DNA from: Nematopogon swammerdamellus
Lineage: Eukaryota; Arthropoda; Insecta; Lepidoptera; Adelidae
Reading direction: 5' to 3'
Assembly: GCA_946902875.1 (NCBI GenBank)
Contig: OX336343.1
Span: forward strand, 19,949,596-20,013,595
Length of the DNA stretch: 64,000 bases
In this document: in pieces, positions 31,931 to 42,840 of the stretch
Layout: each line of letters starts with the position of its first letter
How positions within the stretch are numbered: the first letter of the stretch is position 1
Made by a program: the position numbers and the translations under genes
The notes under the pieces: model-generated
The model's input: the letters and a program-made list of their open reading frames with translations, nothing else
The model's database searches: none
Told to the model about the DNA's origin: nothing

Positions 31931-32296
31931 ACACTGAGTATTTTGTTAAATTTGCATGTCGTTTTACTGACACAATTTCGTCTTTTTTTTCCATGCACTG
32001 AAAAAATTGTTAGTCAGTTAGTGACTAAATTTTGTACAATATGTTACAAAACAGGTTAGTTGCTGCGGTGACTACAAAACTAGCAGTTCCACAACTAAAC
32101 CGAGTTTAGTAAATCAGTTTGGTTGCTTCCCACTTAACTGTTTGTTTAAGAAAAACTGTTTGTTCCATAACAGCTAAATATATTTGTAATGTATAGCTAT
32201 TAGCTGAGCTTCGGTAGTTGGTTACAAAAGAGGGTTTTACTAAATTGTGGATAGTTGCCGCAACTACACCGGTTTAGGTAGGTAACTTTATTTTTT
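31931..32296. other. Unassigned interval
   Basis: Contains repeated GTTTAGTAAA/ACTAAA words, so it may be an unidentified repeat that includes the neighbouring palindrome. No coding frame. Confidence 0.4.
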
Positions 32297-32369
32297 AGTC
32301 GTTTTTTAATCAAATTTGGAACGTACTAAATTTAATTTAGTACGTTCCAAATTTGATTAAAAAACGACT
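32297..32369. repeat. 73-bp near-perfect palindrome (36-bp arms, 1-base centre)
   Basis: 32297-32332 is the exact reverse complement of 32334-32369, centred on a T at 32333. The arms start AGTCGTTTTTTAATCAAATT. The flanks share GTTTAGTAAA words, suggesting the centre of a larger foldback element. Confidence 0.93.
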
Positions 32370-32844
32370 TTACTAAACACCATTATTTTATTATTCATTA
32401 TTTTAAATCAATCAGCTTTACTCACGGTTTCACTCCGAGCTATGTGGCTCGACGTTTCGGGCCAAGCGTATGGCCCATCTTCATGGAGCACTCTGCCTTG
32501 TGCGACGGTTGGCAGAGACTTTACTAAACAGTTTAGTAAAAAAAATTCTCAGTGTGTGGACCGAGCCTAAAAGATCTAATAGGAAATACAGTTTGGTAGG
32601 CGCGCCCAGTTCTCTGCCAAGGGCTGGCGGGTCTGGCGCGATGGTGGCGCGCTGCGAGTCATGCGGGAATCACCCCCGCCACCGCCGTGTACTTGCGGGA
32701 AAGCCTTTTGTAATATTGTTACGAATCACTTTTCGGATATTCACAAACATGTTAGAGTATTTGTATTACTTATGTGTTTTGGGTGCGTTACATAATATGT
32801 GCGATCGGGCATAAAATGTGCTCTGAAAAAGGGTCAAGTGCATA
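32370..32844. other. Unassigned interval
   Basis: No feature recognised apart from GTTTAGTAAA words that echo the palindrome's left flank. Confidence 0.4.
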
Positions 32845-33178
32845 GTAGAAGGGAAGCACTGACATGGCACCTAGTTCCCCCGGTGCTATGGGCTGACATC
32901 ACGGATGATGTAGGTCATGTAGCCAACCGTGTCAGTCTACATAAAAAAATAATAAATAAAAAAAAAACATTAAAAAAAACACGTTTCTTGTATGGGAACT
33001 CCCCAGAATTTTTCACTTTTTCTATGTTTTATTTCTTGTTATATCCGCCATAATAACACATATTCTGTGAAAATTTCAACGGGCTACCTATTACGGTTCG
33101 AGAGATACAGCCCTCGGACGGACAGACAGACTTAGTAGGCTTAGTAATAGGCTTCCGTACAGGATATGGAAACCTAAA
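32845..33178. repeat. SINE-5S 3' scrap (+) followed by Rep-A 5' half (-)
   Basis: 32845-32968 is the last third of SINE-5S (GGTGCTATGGGCTGACATCA and an A-rich tail). 32975-33178 is reversed Rep-A (AACGGGCTACCTATTACGG to the reversed start, GGAAACCTAAAAA). Confidence 0.75.
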
Positions 33179-33194
33179 AAATAGTCGTGGCCGA

Positions 33195-33315
33195 CGAACA
33201 TGTACTATGAAGAACATTATGAGAGTGGAAGAGGCGGCAGAGCTGTGTCAGCATCGTGGCACGTGGAGATCCGTTGTCTCTGCCTACCCCACTGGGAAAC
33301 AGGTGTGACGTTTTG
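33195..33315 (+). pseudogene. LINE-zeta C-terminal remnant
   Basis: Encodes EEAAELCQHRGTWRSVVSAY, then PTGKQV and a stop. A nearly identical tail at 55985-56105 shows the family. Confidence 0.65.
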
Positions 33316-33329
33316 TATGTATCATGTAT

Positions 33330-33723
33330 GTATGGAGTTGTGCAAAATTTTTCTAATACCTGAAATATCAGAATGAATAAACCTTCTAGGGTACGGCACA
33401 ATTAAACTCCAAAACCCAAAAAACTCTCAACACAAGTGTTTATAACTCATAACAACCAAAAATTACTCAAGTACACAAATTAATTTACTCCCAAAATCTA
33501 AAATACAAGCCTAAATATCCACACGCGCCCTCTGCTGTCCAAACATTTTCGCAATTTTGACAAAATAATAAAATATATTCATATTTTTTCACCTCAACAG
33601 ATTTCCACCCGCGTCGGTCTCCCAAATATGAATTTACCTACTCGAGTACGTATGTCTTCAAAAGGGTAGATCTGACATTGTTTTAACAGGTTGAATGCCG
33701 ACCGTTACATATATGTGTCATTT
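33330..33723. other. AT-rich interval
   Basis: No gene or recognised repeat. Confidence 0.4.
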
Positions 33724-34121
33724 GTCAGCCTCGATAGCTCAGTGGTGCAGACAGTCAACTGTCGCTATTGAATGTTAAGCAACGCTGGGTGCGGTCAGTA
33801 CTTGGATGGGTGACCGCTGACGGTTGGAGGCTGACCGAGGTTCGGATTCCTCGTAAAACTGTAGGTCCCTTCCCTCCTAATCTTACTTGGTGGTAGGGTT
33901 TAACCCGCCCGGGTTGGTACCACCGCACTGAATGAAACGTTGGTCTAAACGGCTATGTAAATAGTTTGTGTTTTCCGACCAGTTCAGTGTAGCCGGCACG
34001 ATCAAAGGGGGAAGCACTGACATGGCACCTAGTTCACCCGGTGTTATGGGCTGACATCACGGACGTTGTAGGTGATGTAGCCAATCGTGTCAGTTTCCAT
34101 AAAAAAAAAAAAAAAAAAAAA
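33724..34121 (+). mobile_element. SINE-5S, full length, plus orientation
   Basis: Very close to the copy at 27445: the same A box (TAGCTCAGTGGTGCAGA), 5S-like block, B box, body and a 22-base A tail. High similarity between two copies 6 kb apart points to recent activity. Confidence 0.9.
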
Positions 34122-34229
34122 TTGACCGGATCGTGTCGTTTGCATATGGATTTTATATGCAACTAAAACTTGATGGTTTCCTGCAAGATAATTTTAAACG
34201 TCGTACGTCGTCGGTTTCAGAGAATTTCT

Positions 34230-34400
34230 CAGTAACCACCAATTACACTCAACGGCGAAAATATTGAATGGTCTTCCGGTGGGTGTATACTACCTATAAC
34301 CTGGGGATCTTCAAAAGGCTTTCCAGTAAATTAGACGACGACCTTTTTGACGTGGAATCACGTCTTACTCATATGGTACAAGTTGGGATGCATGCAAGCT
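34230..34400 (+). pseudogene. LINE-gamma C-terminal scrap
   Basis: GGTCTTCCGGTGGGTGTATA and TGGGGATCTTCAAAAGGCTT match the ORF2 tail at 38920-39010 (YNLRIFKRRVNKLDDNLF). It is frameshifted and short. 34400-34765 shows nothing else recognisable. Confidence 0.6.
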
Positions 34401-34767
34401 ACATAAAAATCTCCGACACGAAACATGTATACCGGGAAAATGGCCAATGCTCAATTTTTATGTAACCCACACGAAACACATAAATCATCAAAATGAGGAA
34501 GGTGGCGCAAATGCAACAATAATAAAAAAATATTATTATTATTTGCATGCACAGTGAGTCGTCAAAGTTAGAGTTAGATTTAAATTCGTTCCAAGAGTAA
34601 CCCTGACAACCAGATTTTTTGGTATTTTCTGACATTAATTGTTTATCAAGAGAGTATACATATATGCATTCTCCACGTGCCACCGTGATTCCACGTTTCA
34701 AGAACAGCGGCAGGAGTGCGAAGCGAATCTTACCCCCAGAATGTTATCCGCATTACAGTACAACAGT

Positions 34768-35545
34768 ACAACAGTGACTACAAGGAAGTGGACTTATTCA
34801 TGACAGCTTACAGAGGGTTAAAAAGTTAGCGCATGATAGATTTTTTGTTAGTACTAAGTGATGGAGTTCTGCCTTAGTTTTGTTTTTATTATTTTAGTAA
34901 TAGTACCATGTAAGGCGAAGGCGAACTACCACTTCATCGCATTCGCTGTCGAGACTTTTGGTCCGTGGTGCGGCGATACAAAGAAATTTATTGGCAACTT
35001 ATCAAAAAAAATAATAGAAAAAGCAAATGACAAACGCGCTGGTGAATACTTCAGGCAGAGAGTCAGCCTGGCGATCCAGCGTGGGAATGCAGCAGGTGTA
35101 ATGGGCTCGCTTCGCGGACAGGACACGGAGGACGGGCTGGACGAAATATTTTATATTTTTTAGGTTAGTTTTAATTTTAGGTTAATTTTAGTTTTTTACG
35201 TAGTTATATTTTATATTAGTTTAGCTTAGATAATTAGTTTAATTTTTATTGTATCTTAATTTTTTTATTGATTAATAAATGTACCATGTAATGTTTGTTT
35301 AGTTTAGTTTTGTTCTGTTTTAATTTAATTGATTAGTTATTTTAAATTATTATTATTTTTTCTATTTTAACTGTTTATTTATCAGTTTTGATTTGTTTAA
35401 ATGTACTTTTCTTTATCTTACGCTATATACTTAGTTTTATCTGTAGTGACCTATTAGCGGTGTATGTGTGACCCATTGTATTTTTGTAAATTTTGTGTTG
35501 ATCACACTGTTGGTTACTCTAAATAAATAAATAAATAAATAAATT
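34768..35545 (+). mobile_element. LINE-alpha 3' end, 5' truncated, with nested insertion
   Basis: CAGTGACTACAAGGAAGTGG to the TAA before GATGGAGTTC repeats the last codons of the minus-strand LINE at 56835. The 3' UTR and the TAAA/TAAATA tail (ACTCTAAATAAATAAATAAA) are also shared. The 3' UTR is interrupted at 34913-35280. Confidence 0.9.
34913..35280 (+). mobile_element. Nested 368-bp retroelement fragment with 10-bp target duplication
   Basis: GTACCATGTA stands on both sides (34903-34912 and 35281-35290). It is single in the uninterrupted LINE copy at 57090-57099, so the boundaries are exact. The insert encodes HFIAFAVETFGPWCGDTKKF, later RVSLAIQRGNAAGVMGSL, ending DEIFYIF and a stop. I recall AIQRGNAA-type tails from the C termini of metazoan reverse-transcriptase-like proteins, unverified. 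It is 5' truncated, and its 3' end is AT-rich without a pure poly(A). Confidence 0.85.
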
Positions 35546-36164
35546 ATAGCTGACATTGGACGTCTCTCAAGCTGGAGCCTAATTTCACGAGGAATGGTGT
35601 TATTGGCTGTGACTGATCTTCTGTCGAATTTAAAAATAATAATGGACCTAAAATACTTCCTTGTAGAACTCCATTTTAAACAATTTTTAATTTTGATTTG
35701 TATTGTTTTCGGGCTAATCTTAGAGAGTTATGTGCATTGCTTCCTAGTTATTATTATATATGATTTTATCTATTTCTCACTCAACTAAACTCTTTCTATC
35801 AAACTTCTCACACTCCGTTTCTCTGGCCGCCAGTGTAGGACACGGTTACTTCAGCGGTTGTCGTCCCGTCGGCTGACGTACCCCGTCCACTGTCGATTGA
35901 TCTGAGGTGGGCAAATATTTATGATTTAATCTTTGCGTCACGCCATTACTTTTCGACGAGGAGTTGATGCCCCTTGTATGCTTTTGAATTCTCCCGAGAA
36001 GGATATCGCGTATGAAGGAGTGTGTTTGTGATCGATTCGAGCACCTTCCCGCTCTGTGAAAGATTCGACAAGAGCTGATTTAGTGTGATTTATGAGGCCG
36101 GTGACATCCACCCACGAGCAGTTAGTCTATCTTGAGACTGCACGTGTCGTGTTTTATTTTATTT
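35546..36164. other. Mostly unassigned; RTE-like scrap near 35817-35900 (-)
   Basis: GGCCGCCAGTGTAGGACACG and GTCGTCCCGTCGGCTGACGT match the reversed RTE-like copy at about 53468-53520. The rest is AT-rich without recognised genes. Confidence 0.5.
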
Positions 36165-36670
36165 TTACCCGACTACGTTGAAGCCAAAAGGAGTAATGAT
36201 TTTGACGGCGTAGTATCTGTTCGTTGTTCCCTCATACGGCCTACAGTACTTAACCGATTCCAACATATGAGGCATGGCTAGATTTGTCTCGATGGTCCGC
36301 GTGTCATAATAAATTCAAAATGGCGGCCATTAGGCGCCATTTTGTCTAACTTAGAATTTTTTTTTTTTCAAACTCCATCGAGTGGGGACTTGAAAAGGCG
36401 ATTTCAAATATACATACCACTCTTAATAGTTGGTATTTTGAGTGTTTAGAACTACGATGAGTTGAGTGTTAACAACTAAAAGGAATTAAATGAAAAATAA
36501 ATTAAAAATGTTATAAAACTTGACTTCGAAAAACGAATAAAGTAACAAGAAAAGTAGATCAAGAATAGTAGAAAATGTTGTAGTCGAGCTTGTAGATGAA
36601 TTCTAATAGACAGACAGCCCGACTACAGCTTTTCTACTGTTATTTCCTTCGTTTTTCGTAGTCGGGTTTA
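36165..36670. repeat. Rep-I pieces
   Basis: TTTTTACCCGACTACGTTGA at 36163 begins Rep-I. A reversed end, TTTCGTAGTCGGGTTTAAAA, is at about 36652. CAGACAGCCCGACTACAGC at about 36612 echoes the sequence at 46285. It is non-coding. Confidence 0.5.
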
Positions 36671-36754
36671 AAACATTTTTCGTCCATTATATTATGATCG
36701 TTTCGTCGTATCGTCCAGCGATGGGATTCATAAAGATTCACGCGATTTTATTAA

Positions 36755-36838
36755 GCGTGAATTAGTCGTCTTTTACGACATGCACGAGGAGAGGTGCAGT
36801 GGGCCTATTCTTTGAAGTACCGCACCCACACGGTACCG
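36755..36838 (+). repeat. Isolated H3 module
   Basis: TTAGTCGTCTTTTACGACAT to CACCCACACGGTACC is the H3 block alone, without a SINE-5S or SINE-D body that I can see. Confidence 0.65.
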
Positions 36839-37045
36839 AATTTAGGAACGCTACATAAAATGTTTAAAAATTTGAAATAATTTGTAGGATTGCAACTGTG
36901 TGTGTACACTGGAAGATATCACTCATAGTGATAAGTCCGCCTTTGCGTTTTCTGTAGGTTCTTCTTTCTTTATTCTCATGTATTTTTTGTTTGTTTTTAA
37001 AGTGTGTAATATACCTATAATATTTATAGAATTTACACATATACA

Positions 37046-37151
37046 CATGGAAGTATCCGGTATGGCACCTACCTTCTCGGGGGTGATATTGGCTGGTCGG
37101 AGCATGCGCTTTGGCCCCTCCGATTCAGCCACCCATACAGGGTTACATAAA
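37046..37151 (+). repeat. SINE-tR 3' end
   Basis: GAAGTATCCGGTATGGCACC, then GCATGCGCTTTGGCCCCTCC and a short A tail, match the 3' quarter of SINE-tR at 63345-63447. Confidence 0.75.
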
Positions 37152-37344
37152 AAAAATACTACATAAGAAAAAAGAGAAAACTTTATAAATAAAACATGGC
37201 TCCGTAGCAATTTCTTTCTTAAACGTCAATGAACGCAAAGCGAGTACCTTACCGGTTGTCCGAGATGCGGTGGGCCTATTACTTTGAAGTACCACATATA
37301 CATAGCATACGGCACAAGGTAAAACCTTACTTCCCTTCGTTTCC

Positions 37345-37424
37345 TCAATAAATTGTGCCTTATGACAACTTACCACGTCGGAGTATAAGACGTCATAAGT
37401 TGTCATAAGGCAAAATTTATTGAG
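37345..37424. repeat. 29-bp inverted repeat, 22-bp spacer
   Basis: CTCAATAAATTGTGCCTTAT at 37345 faces its complement ending at 37424, with one or two mismatches. It may be a remnant of a foldback element. 37425-37694 shows nothing else. Confidence 0.75.
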
Positions 37425-37694
37425 AACCCCCACCCCTCGCCCAGCCCCAATGCAATAACAATCGCCGAGACATCGCGTGGCCTGAAGCCATAACTCGGAA
37501 GGCTTTAAACCGATTCACAAAAAGCCTGCAAAATATTCCGACAGGGTGAAATATAGACGAGAAGCCCGCACGAGAGCGACCGGGGGGTGGACGAACAAAA
37601 ACCTTTTGTTTTTAATATATTCAACAAGTTTTGCGGCTGCAGCACAGACATTGGAGCCATAAACTAGAATGCGCTATATCTTAAGATGAGTTAA

Positions 37695-38171
37695 ATTTTT
37701 TTTATGGAAAATTACACGGTTGGCTACATCACCTGAAAACATCAGTGATGTCAGCCCTTAGCATCTTGGTGAACTAGGTACCAAGTCAGTGCTTTCCTTC
37801 GGTCGTGCCGGCTACGCTGGACTGGACGGAAAACACGAACTGCTTACATAGTCGTTTCAACCGAATTTTTATTCAGTGCTGTGGTATCAACCTGAGCAGG
37901 TTAAACCCACCTATTATGATAAGATAAGGGAAGGGACCTACAGTTTTACGTGGAATCCGAACCACGGTCAGCCTACAACGGTCGAGCGGTCACCCATCCA
38001 AGTAATGACCGATGTATGTAATGTAAATAGTTCGTGTTTTCCGTTCAGTCCAGTGTAGCCGACATGAAATGAAGGGAAGCACTGGCATGGCACCTAATTC
38101 ACCCGGTGTTATGGGCTGACATCACGGATGTTGCAGGTGATGTAGCCAACCGTGTCAGTTTCCAAAAAAAA
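37695..38171. mobile_element. Two SINE-5S copies head to head
   Basis: 37695-38010 is reversed (tail to the 5S-like GCGGTCACCCATCCAAGTAA). 38018-38171 is forward (body from GTAAATAGTTCGTGTTTTCC to the tail). They meet near the head, giving an inverted pair of related sequences. Confidence 0.75.
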
Positions 38172-38615
38172 CACATAACATAGACTTCTAGTTACTAGCT
38201 CCGATTTATGGAAACACCACTTTACGGAAATGTTACTGAAATTTTTCGATCGAGCCGCAGCTCTCTCACAAATTTGTTAATGTTTCAAAAATATATTACC
38301 CCTAAATAAAATCTGAATAAAGTAAGCACACCTTGCATATTTTAAGGAGTACCTCGTACAACCTCCGCTTCGCGAGAACCTCGCATAATTAGCTAAGAGA
38401 AGTTAGCATCGGAAGTAAGAGTAACGGAGGGTCAGGGAAAGGGCAGAAAATGAAGTTACTGCTCTGAGTGAATGGATAAGTCTGAGAGGGCATAGATTCC
38501 AAATACGACAATATTTCAAAATGTGAAATCCTTATTATTAATTATTCTATCTTCAATTCTCACACTCGAGGCTTTTGCGTGTGAGACCTACTTATTTATT
38601 TATAATTTTTTTAAA
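38172..38615. other. Unassigned interval
   Basis: No feature recognised. Confidence 0.4.
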
Positions 38616-38705
38616 TTTTTTTATGGATAGCGCGACATGTGGCCTCGTTTCACCTACAAGTATGTGTCTAATGATGCCCATGGACATTCAGTGATGCACG
38701 GGGAT
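38616..38705 (-). pseudogene. LINE-beta 3' terminal scrap
   Basis: ATGGATAGCGCGACATGTGG and ATGCCCATGGACATTCAGTG are the reversed LINE-beta 3' end. Confidence 0.65.
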
Positions 38706-38709
38706 TGCG

Positions 38710-39135
38710 TCGACTACAATCGGTTCTCTTAGCCTGTTCTATAGGTACTACCATGGACGTTGCTCTGATGAATTGGCTTCCCTCATCCCTCCAGCCCCCA
38801 TCCGTCTCCGCCACACCCGCCGGACTCGCTCGGAACATCCATATGTTGTTGACACCCAACTACTAAGAACACATCGTTTTTCGAAATCGTTCCTGTGTCG
38901 TACGGCGAAAATATGGAACGGTCTTCCGGTGAGTGTGTTCCCCACCACCTATAACCTGAGAATCTTCAAAAGGCGAGTCAATAAATTAGACGACAACCTT
39001 TTTGTCCGCCTCATAGCCGGCATGGCGCCTCTCTGAGCGTGGTTTCGCGAGGAATGGTGTTATTGGCTGTGTCCGATCTTCTGTTGAAGTATTGGGCACA
39101 GACACCCGCGTCGGCTGTCTATAAAAAAAAATCTA
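38710..39135 (+). pseudogene. LINE-gamma 3' fragment (ORF2 C terminus)
   Basis: An open stretch at 38773-39036 reads LIPPAPIRLRHTRRTRSEHP, LLRTHRFSKSFLCRTAKIWN and YNLRIFKRRVNKLDDNLFVR, then a stop. The 3' UTR GAGCGTGGTTTCGCGAGGAA and an A tail follow. It is the best-preserved copy of this family's tail here, but lacks all catalytic motifs. Confidence 0.85.
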
Positions 39136-39560
39136 AGTTTTTGTATTTTAGTATAATAAATAAATAAAAAAAAAATCACGGAGTGGAAATACATTCTATC
39201 TCTCTCTGTTTCCTCAAATTACCTCCAATTCGCAAATACTTTGAAAGCAACCATCAGGTCGAAATGGCTGAGCACCTGTGAATCTCTGAATGCCCTGAAT
39301 TTGAATTAGAATCTGAATTTGAATTAGAATCTGAATTTGAATCTGAATTTGAATTAGGTCGTGTTTTCTGTAAAAAAAGCGTTACGCACGACCGCAAACA
39401 ACTGTATAATTGGAATGAAGCAAGCAGGGAATTGAATAGCTGAGCCCAAAGGGAGGTATATGACTGAAGTTCCCCTCCCTACCAGAGGTCAAAGGTTACA
39501 GATTTATTTACTTAGATAGAAATTGTTTTATTTACTTTTTGTTGTTGTTGTATATGTTAC
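39136..39560 (+). repeat. Unassigned interval with GAATTTGAATTAGAATCT array
   Basis: An approximately 18-bp imperfect repeat of TCTGAATTTGAATTAGAA occurs at about 39296-39358. Otherwise no recognised feature. Confidence 0.6.
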
Positions 39561-39690
39561 GGTTTGTAAGTCCGGTAGCTCGGCGGTGGTGCGGTGAGAA
39601 TTCCCTGAAGGTAAGCAACGTCGTGCGCGTTCGAAATTTGTACCGGTGACCGTTCGACAGTTGAGGCTGACCGTGGTTTGGCCAGGCCTC
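39560..39690 (+). repeat. Diverged SINE-5S head
   Basis: GGTAGCTCGGCGGTGGTGC is A-box-like. GGTAAGCAACGTCGTGCGCG is 5S-like, and GAGGCTGACCGTGGTTTGG ends where the B box begins. The body is missing. It is old or truncated. Confidence 0.5.
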
Positions 39691-39904
39691 ACGCACTCTA
39701 TGTACTTGCGCGCGCTAACTACCTACCGCCCGACGGGCCGCCGGCGGTCTTTTTCAGTGGAAATTCGTCAGCCGCGCGAAGTATATATAGACGCTCGCCC
39801 ACGCAACTGCGCGCAGCTGCAAAGCAATAACCACTTTACACTCGATCGTTAAGGTACATTTTCGCACGCAGCGATTGGCGATGTGAAACAGTAGGCTATT
39901 GAAA

Positions 39905-40795
39905 TTGAAAATTTATTTATTTAAACATAATATTGGCACTTGATACATACATTTCAGTTCTCCTGCACTAGAAAGTTCTGTCTTGCAGAAGTTTATCGGT
40001 AACTTCTTTTTTTTTTTTTACATTTACATTTGCGCCCGTCTAAATCTAAATTATGTAATAAATAAGTGTAATAAATACAAGATGTGAGTAAATCTAACTA
40101 TTCTGTTTTTTCCCCTTTTTATTGTTATAATTTATATAGGTACATATATATTTATACTATATATATATATATATATATTTTTAGTTACAGATTTTTAATA
40201 CTAAACTTAATAAATAAATAACTAACACATTCAAAGAAAAACATAAAGCATTACGAATCATTAATCAATTCCAATGTATAAATGTTTAACTTAAGATTTC
40301 CAGTAGCTGCTCTGTTCCGTGGTAATCCAGATTATTTAACCAGGTTCTAATTGAGTCTCTTCGTGCTTTACCAGCTTTCTCAGTAAAATTACACGCTGCT
40401 TTAGCCTGTTTATAAATATAGGCAGTTAAAAATATTTTTGACCGTTGTCCAAATGTTGTTTTCATTTGTGGAGGTTGAGTGTCATCACAATTTCTAGTAC
40501 GTGGCCTGTCTACGATTCCTTGGGTCTCCGTTTCCTTAAAGTATCCAATATTTTTTTCTATAAATAGCTGTCTAATTGATAAAATCCCTGTCTCGGAAAG
40601 CAGCGCATGTGTGTTGTAACGAAAAGGCTTCTTAAAAAGCACTCTTAGGTTAGAGCGCTGTGCCCGCTCAAGGTCAATCAGAAATGTTTTTGCGGCACCA
40701 CCCCAAACACTAATACAGTAGGTTAGTACAGACTGACTCATAGCAAAATATACGGTTTTTAGGAGTTTTTCATTAAAGCCCGAAGGTAGGAACAT
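39905..40795 (-). pseudogene. LINE-epsilon ORF2 C-terminal fragment
   Basis: A 169-codon frame at 40286-40795 reads KLLKTVYFAMSQSVLTYCIS, VWGGAAKTFLIDLERAQRSN and ALLSETGILSIRQLFIEKN. This resembles the region after the palm of a jockey-like reverse transcriptase (the Y-C-x-x-x-W-G motif). It is 5' truncated at about 40795. The AT-rich 3' UTR contains a TA run at about 40155-40180. Confidence 0.75.
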
Positions 40796-40802
40796 TTTCT
40801 AT

Positions 40803-41110
40803 GGAGCGTAAAACTGTATGTCCCTTCCCTTACCTTAAGAGGTGATAACTGGTAGGGCATAGCCGTCCGCATTCGTCCACACTGAATGAAGTTTCGGTCG
40901 ATACGGCCATGATGATAGTTCGCGTTTTCCGTCCGGTTCAGTGTAGCCTGTTTGGCTGCATCACCATCATCACACACATCACCGTGATGTCAAATCATAA
41001 CACCATTCAATCAAAGGTTGACTGCAAGAAAACTGGATGGAAAACTAGTCGTTTCAACCGACCTTTCATTCGGTGCGGTGGTACCAACCCGGGCGGGTTA
41101 ACACCTACAA
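40803..41110. mobile_element. Two diverged SINE-5S body scraps, opposite orientations
   Basis: 40803-40990 is forward (GTAAAACTGTATGTCCCTTC, CGTTTTCCGTCCGGTTCAGT). 41045-41110 is reversed (ATTCGGTGCGGTGGTACCAA). Both are more diverged than the full copies. Confidence 0.6.
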
Positions 41111-41254
41111 CCTACCATCCTTTGCATCTTATGTATATTTTCTAATGTACTTATTACTGTTGAATGTGTCTTGGAGGAATAAAGCATTTTTTATCTATTT
41201 ATCTAACACCATGTCATGGTGCCATGTCGTTGCTTCCCTTTGCTCGTCTTTTTT

Positions 41255-41737
41255 AACCCCCGACGAAAAAAAAACGGAGGGAGGTTATAAGTTTGACGTG
41301 TGTGTGTGTGGGGGGGGGGGGGGGGGGGGGTGAGGGTGTGTTTGTGTGTGTGTCTGTCTGTGGCATCGTAGCTCCCAAACGGATGGACCGATTTGGATGC
41401 GTTATTTTTTATTAGGAAGCTTGTTTAATCGGGATGGTTCTTAGCTATGTTTGTAATCAAGCAATCAAAGTAATTAAGTAATTAAACATTAACATAAACA
41501 TTTATTATCTTAAAAAGTGGACCAATTTTCTTGCGGTTTTTAAAAAAACAGCATGAAATAAAAGTTTAATTACAAATTTAAAAAAACCCCGACCCTTAAA
41601 AAGTTAAAAAGAATTTCCGTTTACTTACTTAAAGGAGTCGGGGGACCGCTAAGTAAATAAAATATAAAAACTCAGAGCTGCTCGGGAATTTACGTAACGG
41701 TCTCCCGACTGCTTTAATTAAGTAAACGGAAATTATT
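41255..41737 (+). repeat. Rep-F ending in a foldback (J hairpin)
   Basis: Starts TTTTAACCCCCGACG, has GT and G runs (G21 at 41310-41330), then GTGGCATCGTAGCTCCCAAA. It ends in arms at about 41612-41659 and 41687-41734 (TTTCCGTTTACTTACTTAAA and its complement) around GGACCGCTAAGTAAATA. Related copies are at 42085, 44505 and 51660. Confidence 0.7.
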
Positions 41738-42084
41738 TTTGACTTTTTCGTACAAGCATCGTGTATGCTCAAACACGTCCCCTAAGTTCCTTAACAGATT
41801 TCGTGACAGTGTACGTGCGAAGATTGGATTCGCAGCACGTACGGTACCAACGTTCAATACGCGACAACTGGCTGGTATGGCCTCATAATACGCCAACAGG
41901 GAATGGAGATAGAATCGAGCATTGTGTAATATTCGTTCTCGCAGATGCGATACGATGTCACATACGTCGCGGCGACGACAGGTGCTTCGGACATAAATTG
42001 TCTGGTCTGATCGAGACCGATGGAAACGTAGACAAAGGCCGATTTAGAGGTCACCGCACAGATGCAAGCTTTTGCTATTTTTTT
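41738..42084. other. Unassigned interval
   Basis: A 108-codon open frame exists, but it has no recognisable motif, splice context or repeat match. I do not call it. Confidence 0.35.
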
Positions 42085-42840
42085 TAACCCCCGACGGCAA
42101 AGAGGGGTGTGTTTTGTCAGCGTCGATAGCTCAGTGGTGCAGACAGACGACTGTCGCGGTCAGTACTTGGATGGGTGACCGCTCGACCGTTAGAGGCTGA
42201 CCGTGGTTCGGATTCCAAGTAAAACTGTAGGTCCCTTCCCTTCTTACCTTACTAGGTGGTAGGGTTCAACCCGCCCGGGTTGGTAGTTGGTACCACCGCA
42301 CTGAATGAAACGTCGGTCGAAACGTAAATAGTTTGTGTTTTCCGTCCAGTTCAGTGTAGCCGGCACGACCGAAGGGAAGCACTGACGTGGCACCTAGTTC
42401 ACCCGGTATTATGGGCTAACATCGCGGATTTAGTAGGTGATGTAGCCAACCGTGTCAGTATCCATAAAAAAAAGTTTGACGCCTCCGTCTGTCTGTCTGT
42501 GTGTGTGTGTGTCTGAATGACAGGGTTTGTGTGCTTCTGTCAGGGTGTGTGTGTGTGTGTGTCTGTCAGTGGCATCGTAGCTACCAAACGAATGGGCCGA
42601 TTTGGATGCGGTTTTTTTTAAATTAGAAAGTTTAACTTTAGTTTAACTGCGATGTTAGCTGTGTAATGGTAAAAACCATCATCACCATCAAGTAATCAAG
42701 TAATTATGAAGTAATCAAAAAATTACTTCCCACGGATGAACCAACTTGAATGCGGTTTTTTTAAATGCCTGAAATAAAAGTTAAGTTACTAATTTAAAAA
42801 CCCCTCGACCCCTTAAAACAGTCAAAAATATTTTCCGAAT
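42085..42840 (+). repeat. Rep-F copy interrupted by SINE-5S
   Basis: The Rep-F start (AACCCCCGACGGCAAAGAGG) is at 42087. Rep-F continues after the SINE at 42474 with GTTTGACGCCTCCGTCTGTC. The J hairpin end is not preserved here. Confidence 0.7.
42116..42473 (+). mobile_element. SINE-5S inserted in Rep-F, partial 5S segment
   Basis: The head GCGTCGATAGCTCAGTGGTG is joined to CGCGGTCAGTACTTGGATGG and TGACCGC, so the first part of the 5S-like block is deleted. The body carries a small GGTAGTTGGTACC duplication and ends in A9. Confidence 0.88.

Noticed and set aside
34858..35163. 101-codon frame with a signal-peptide-like start
   Set aside because: The start lies in LINE 3' UTR and the rest in a separate inserted element; the junction is an exact target duplication, so it is not a native gene.
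41761..42087. 108-codon plus-strand frame
   Set aside because: No motif, no splice signals, and it ends in the Rep-F start; most likely a chance frame.
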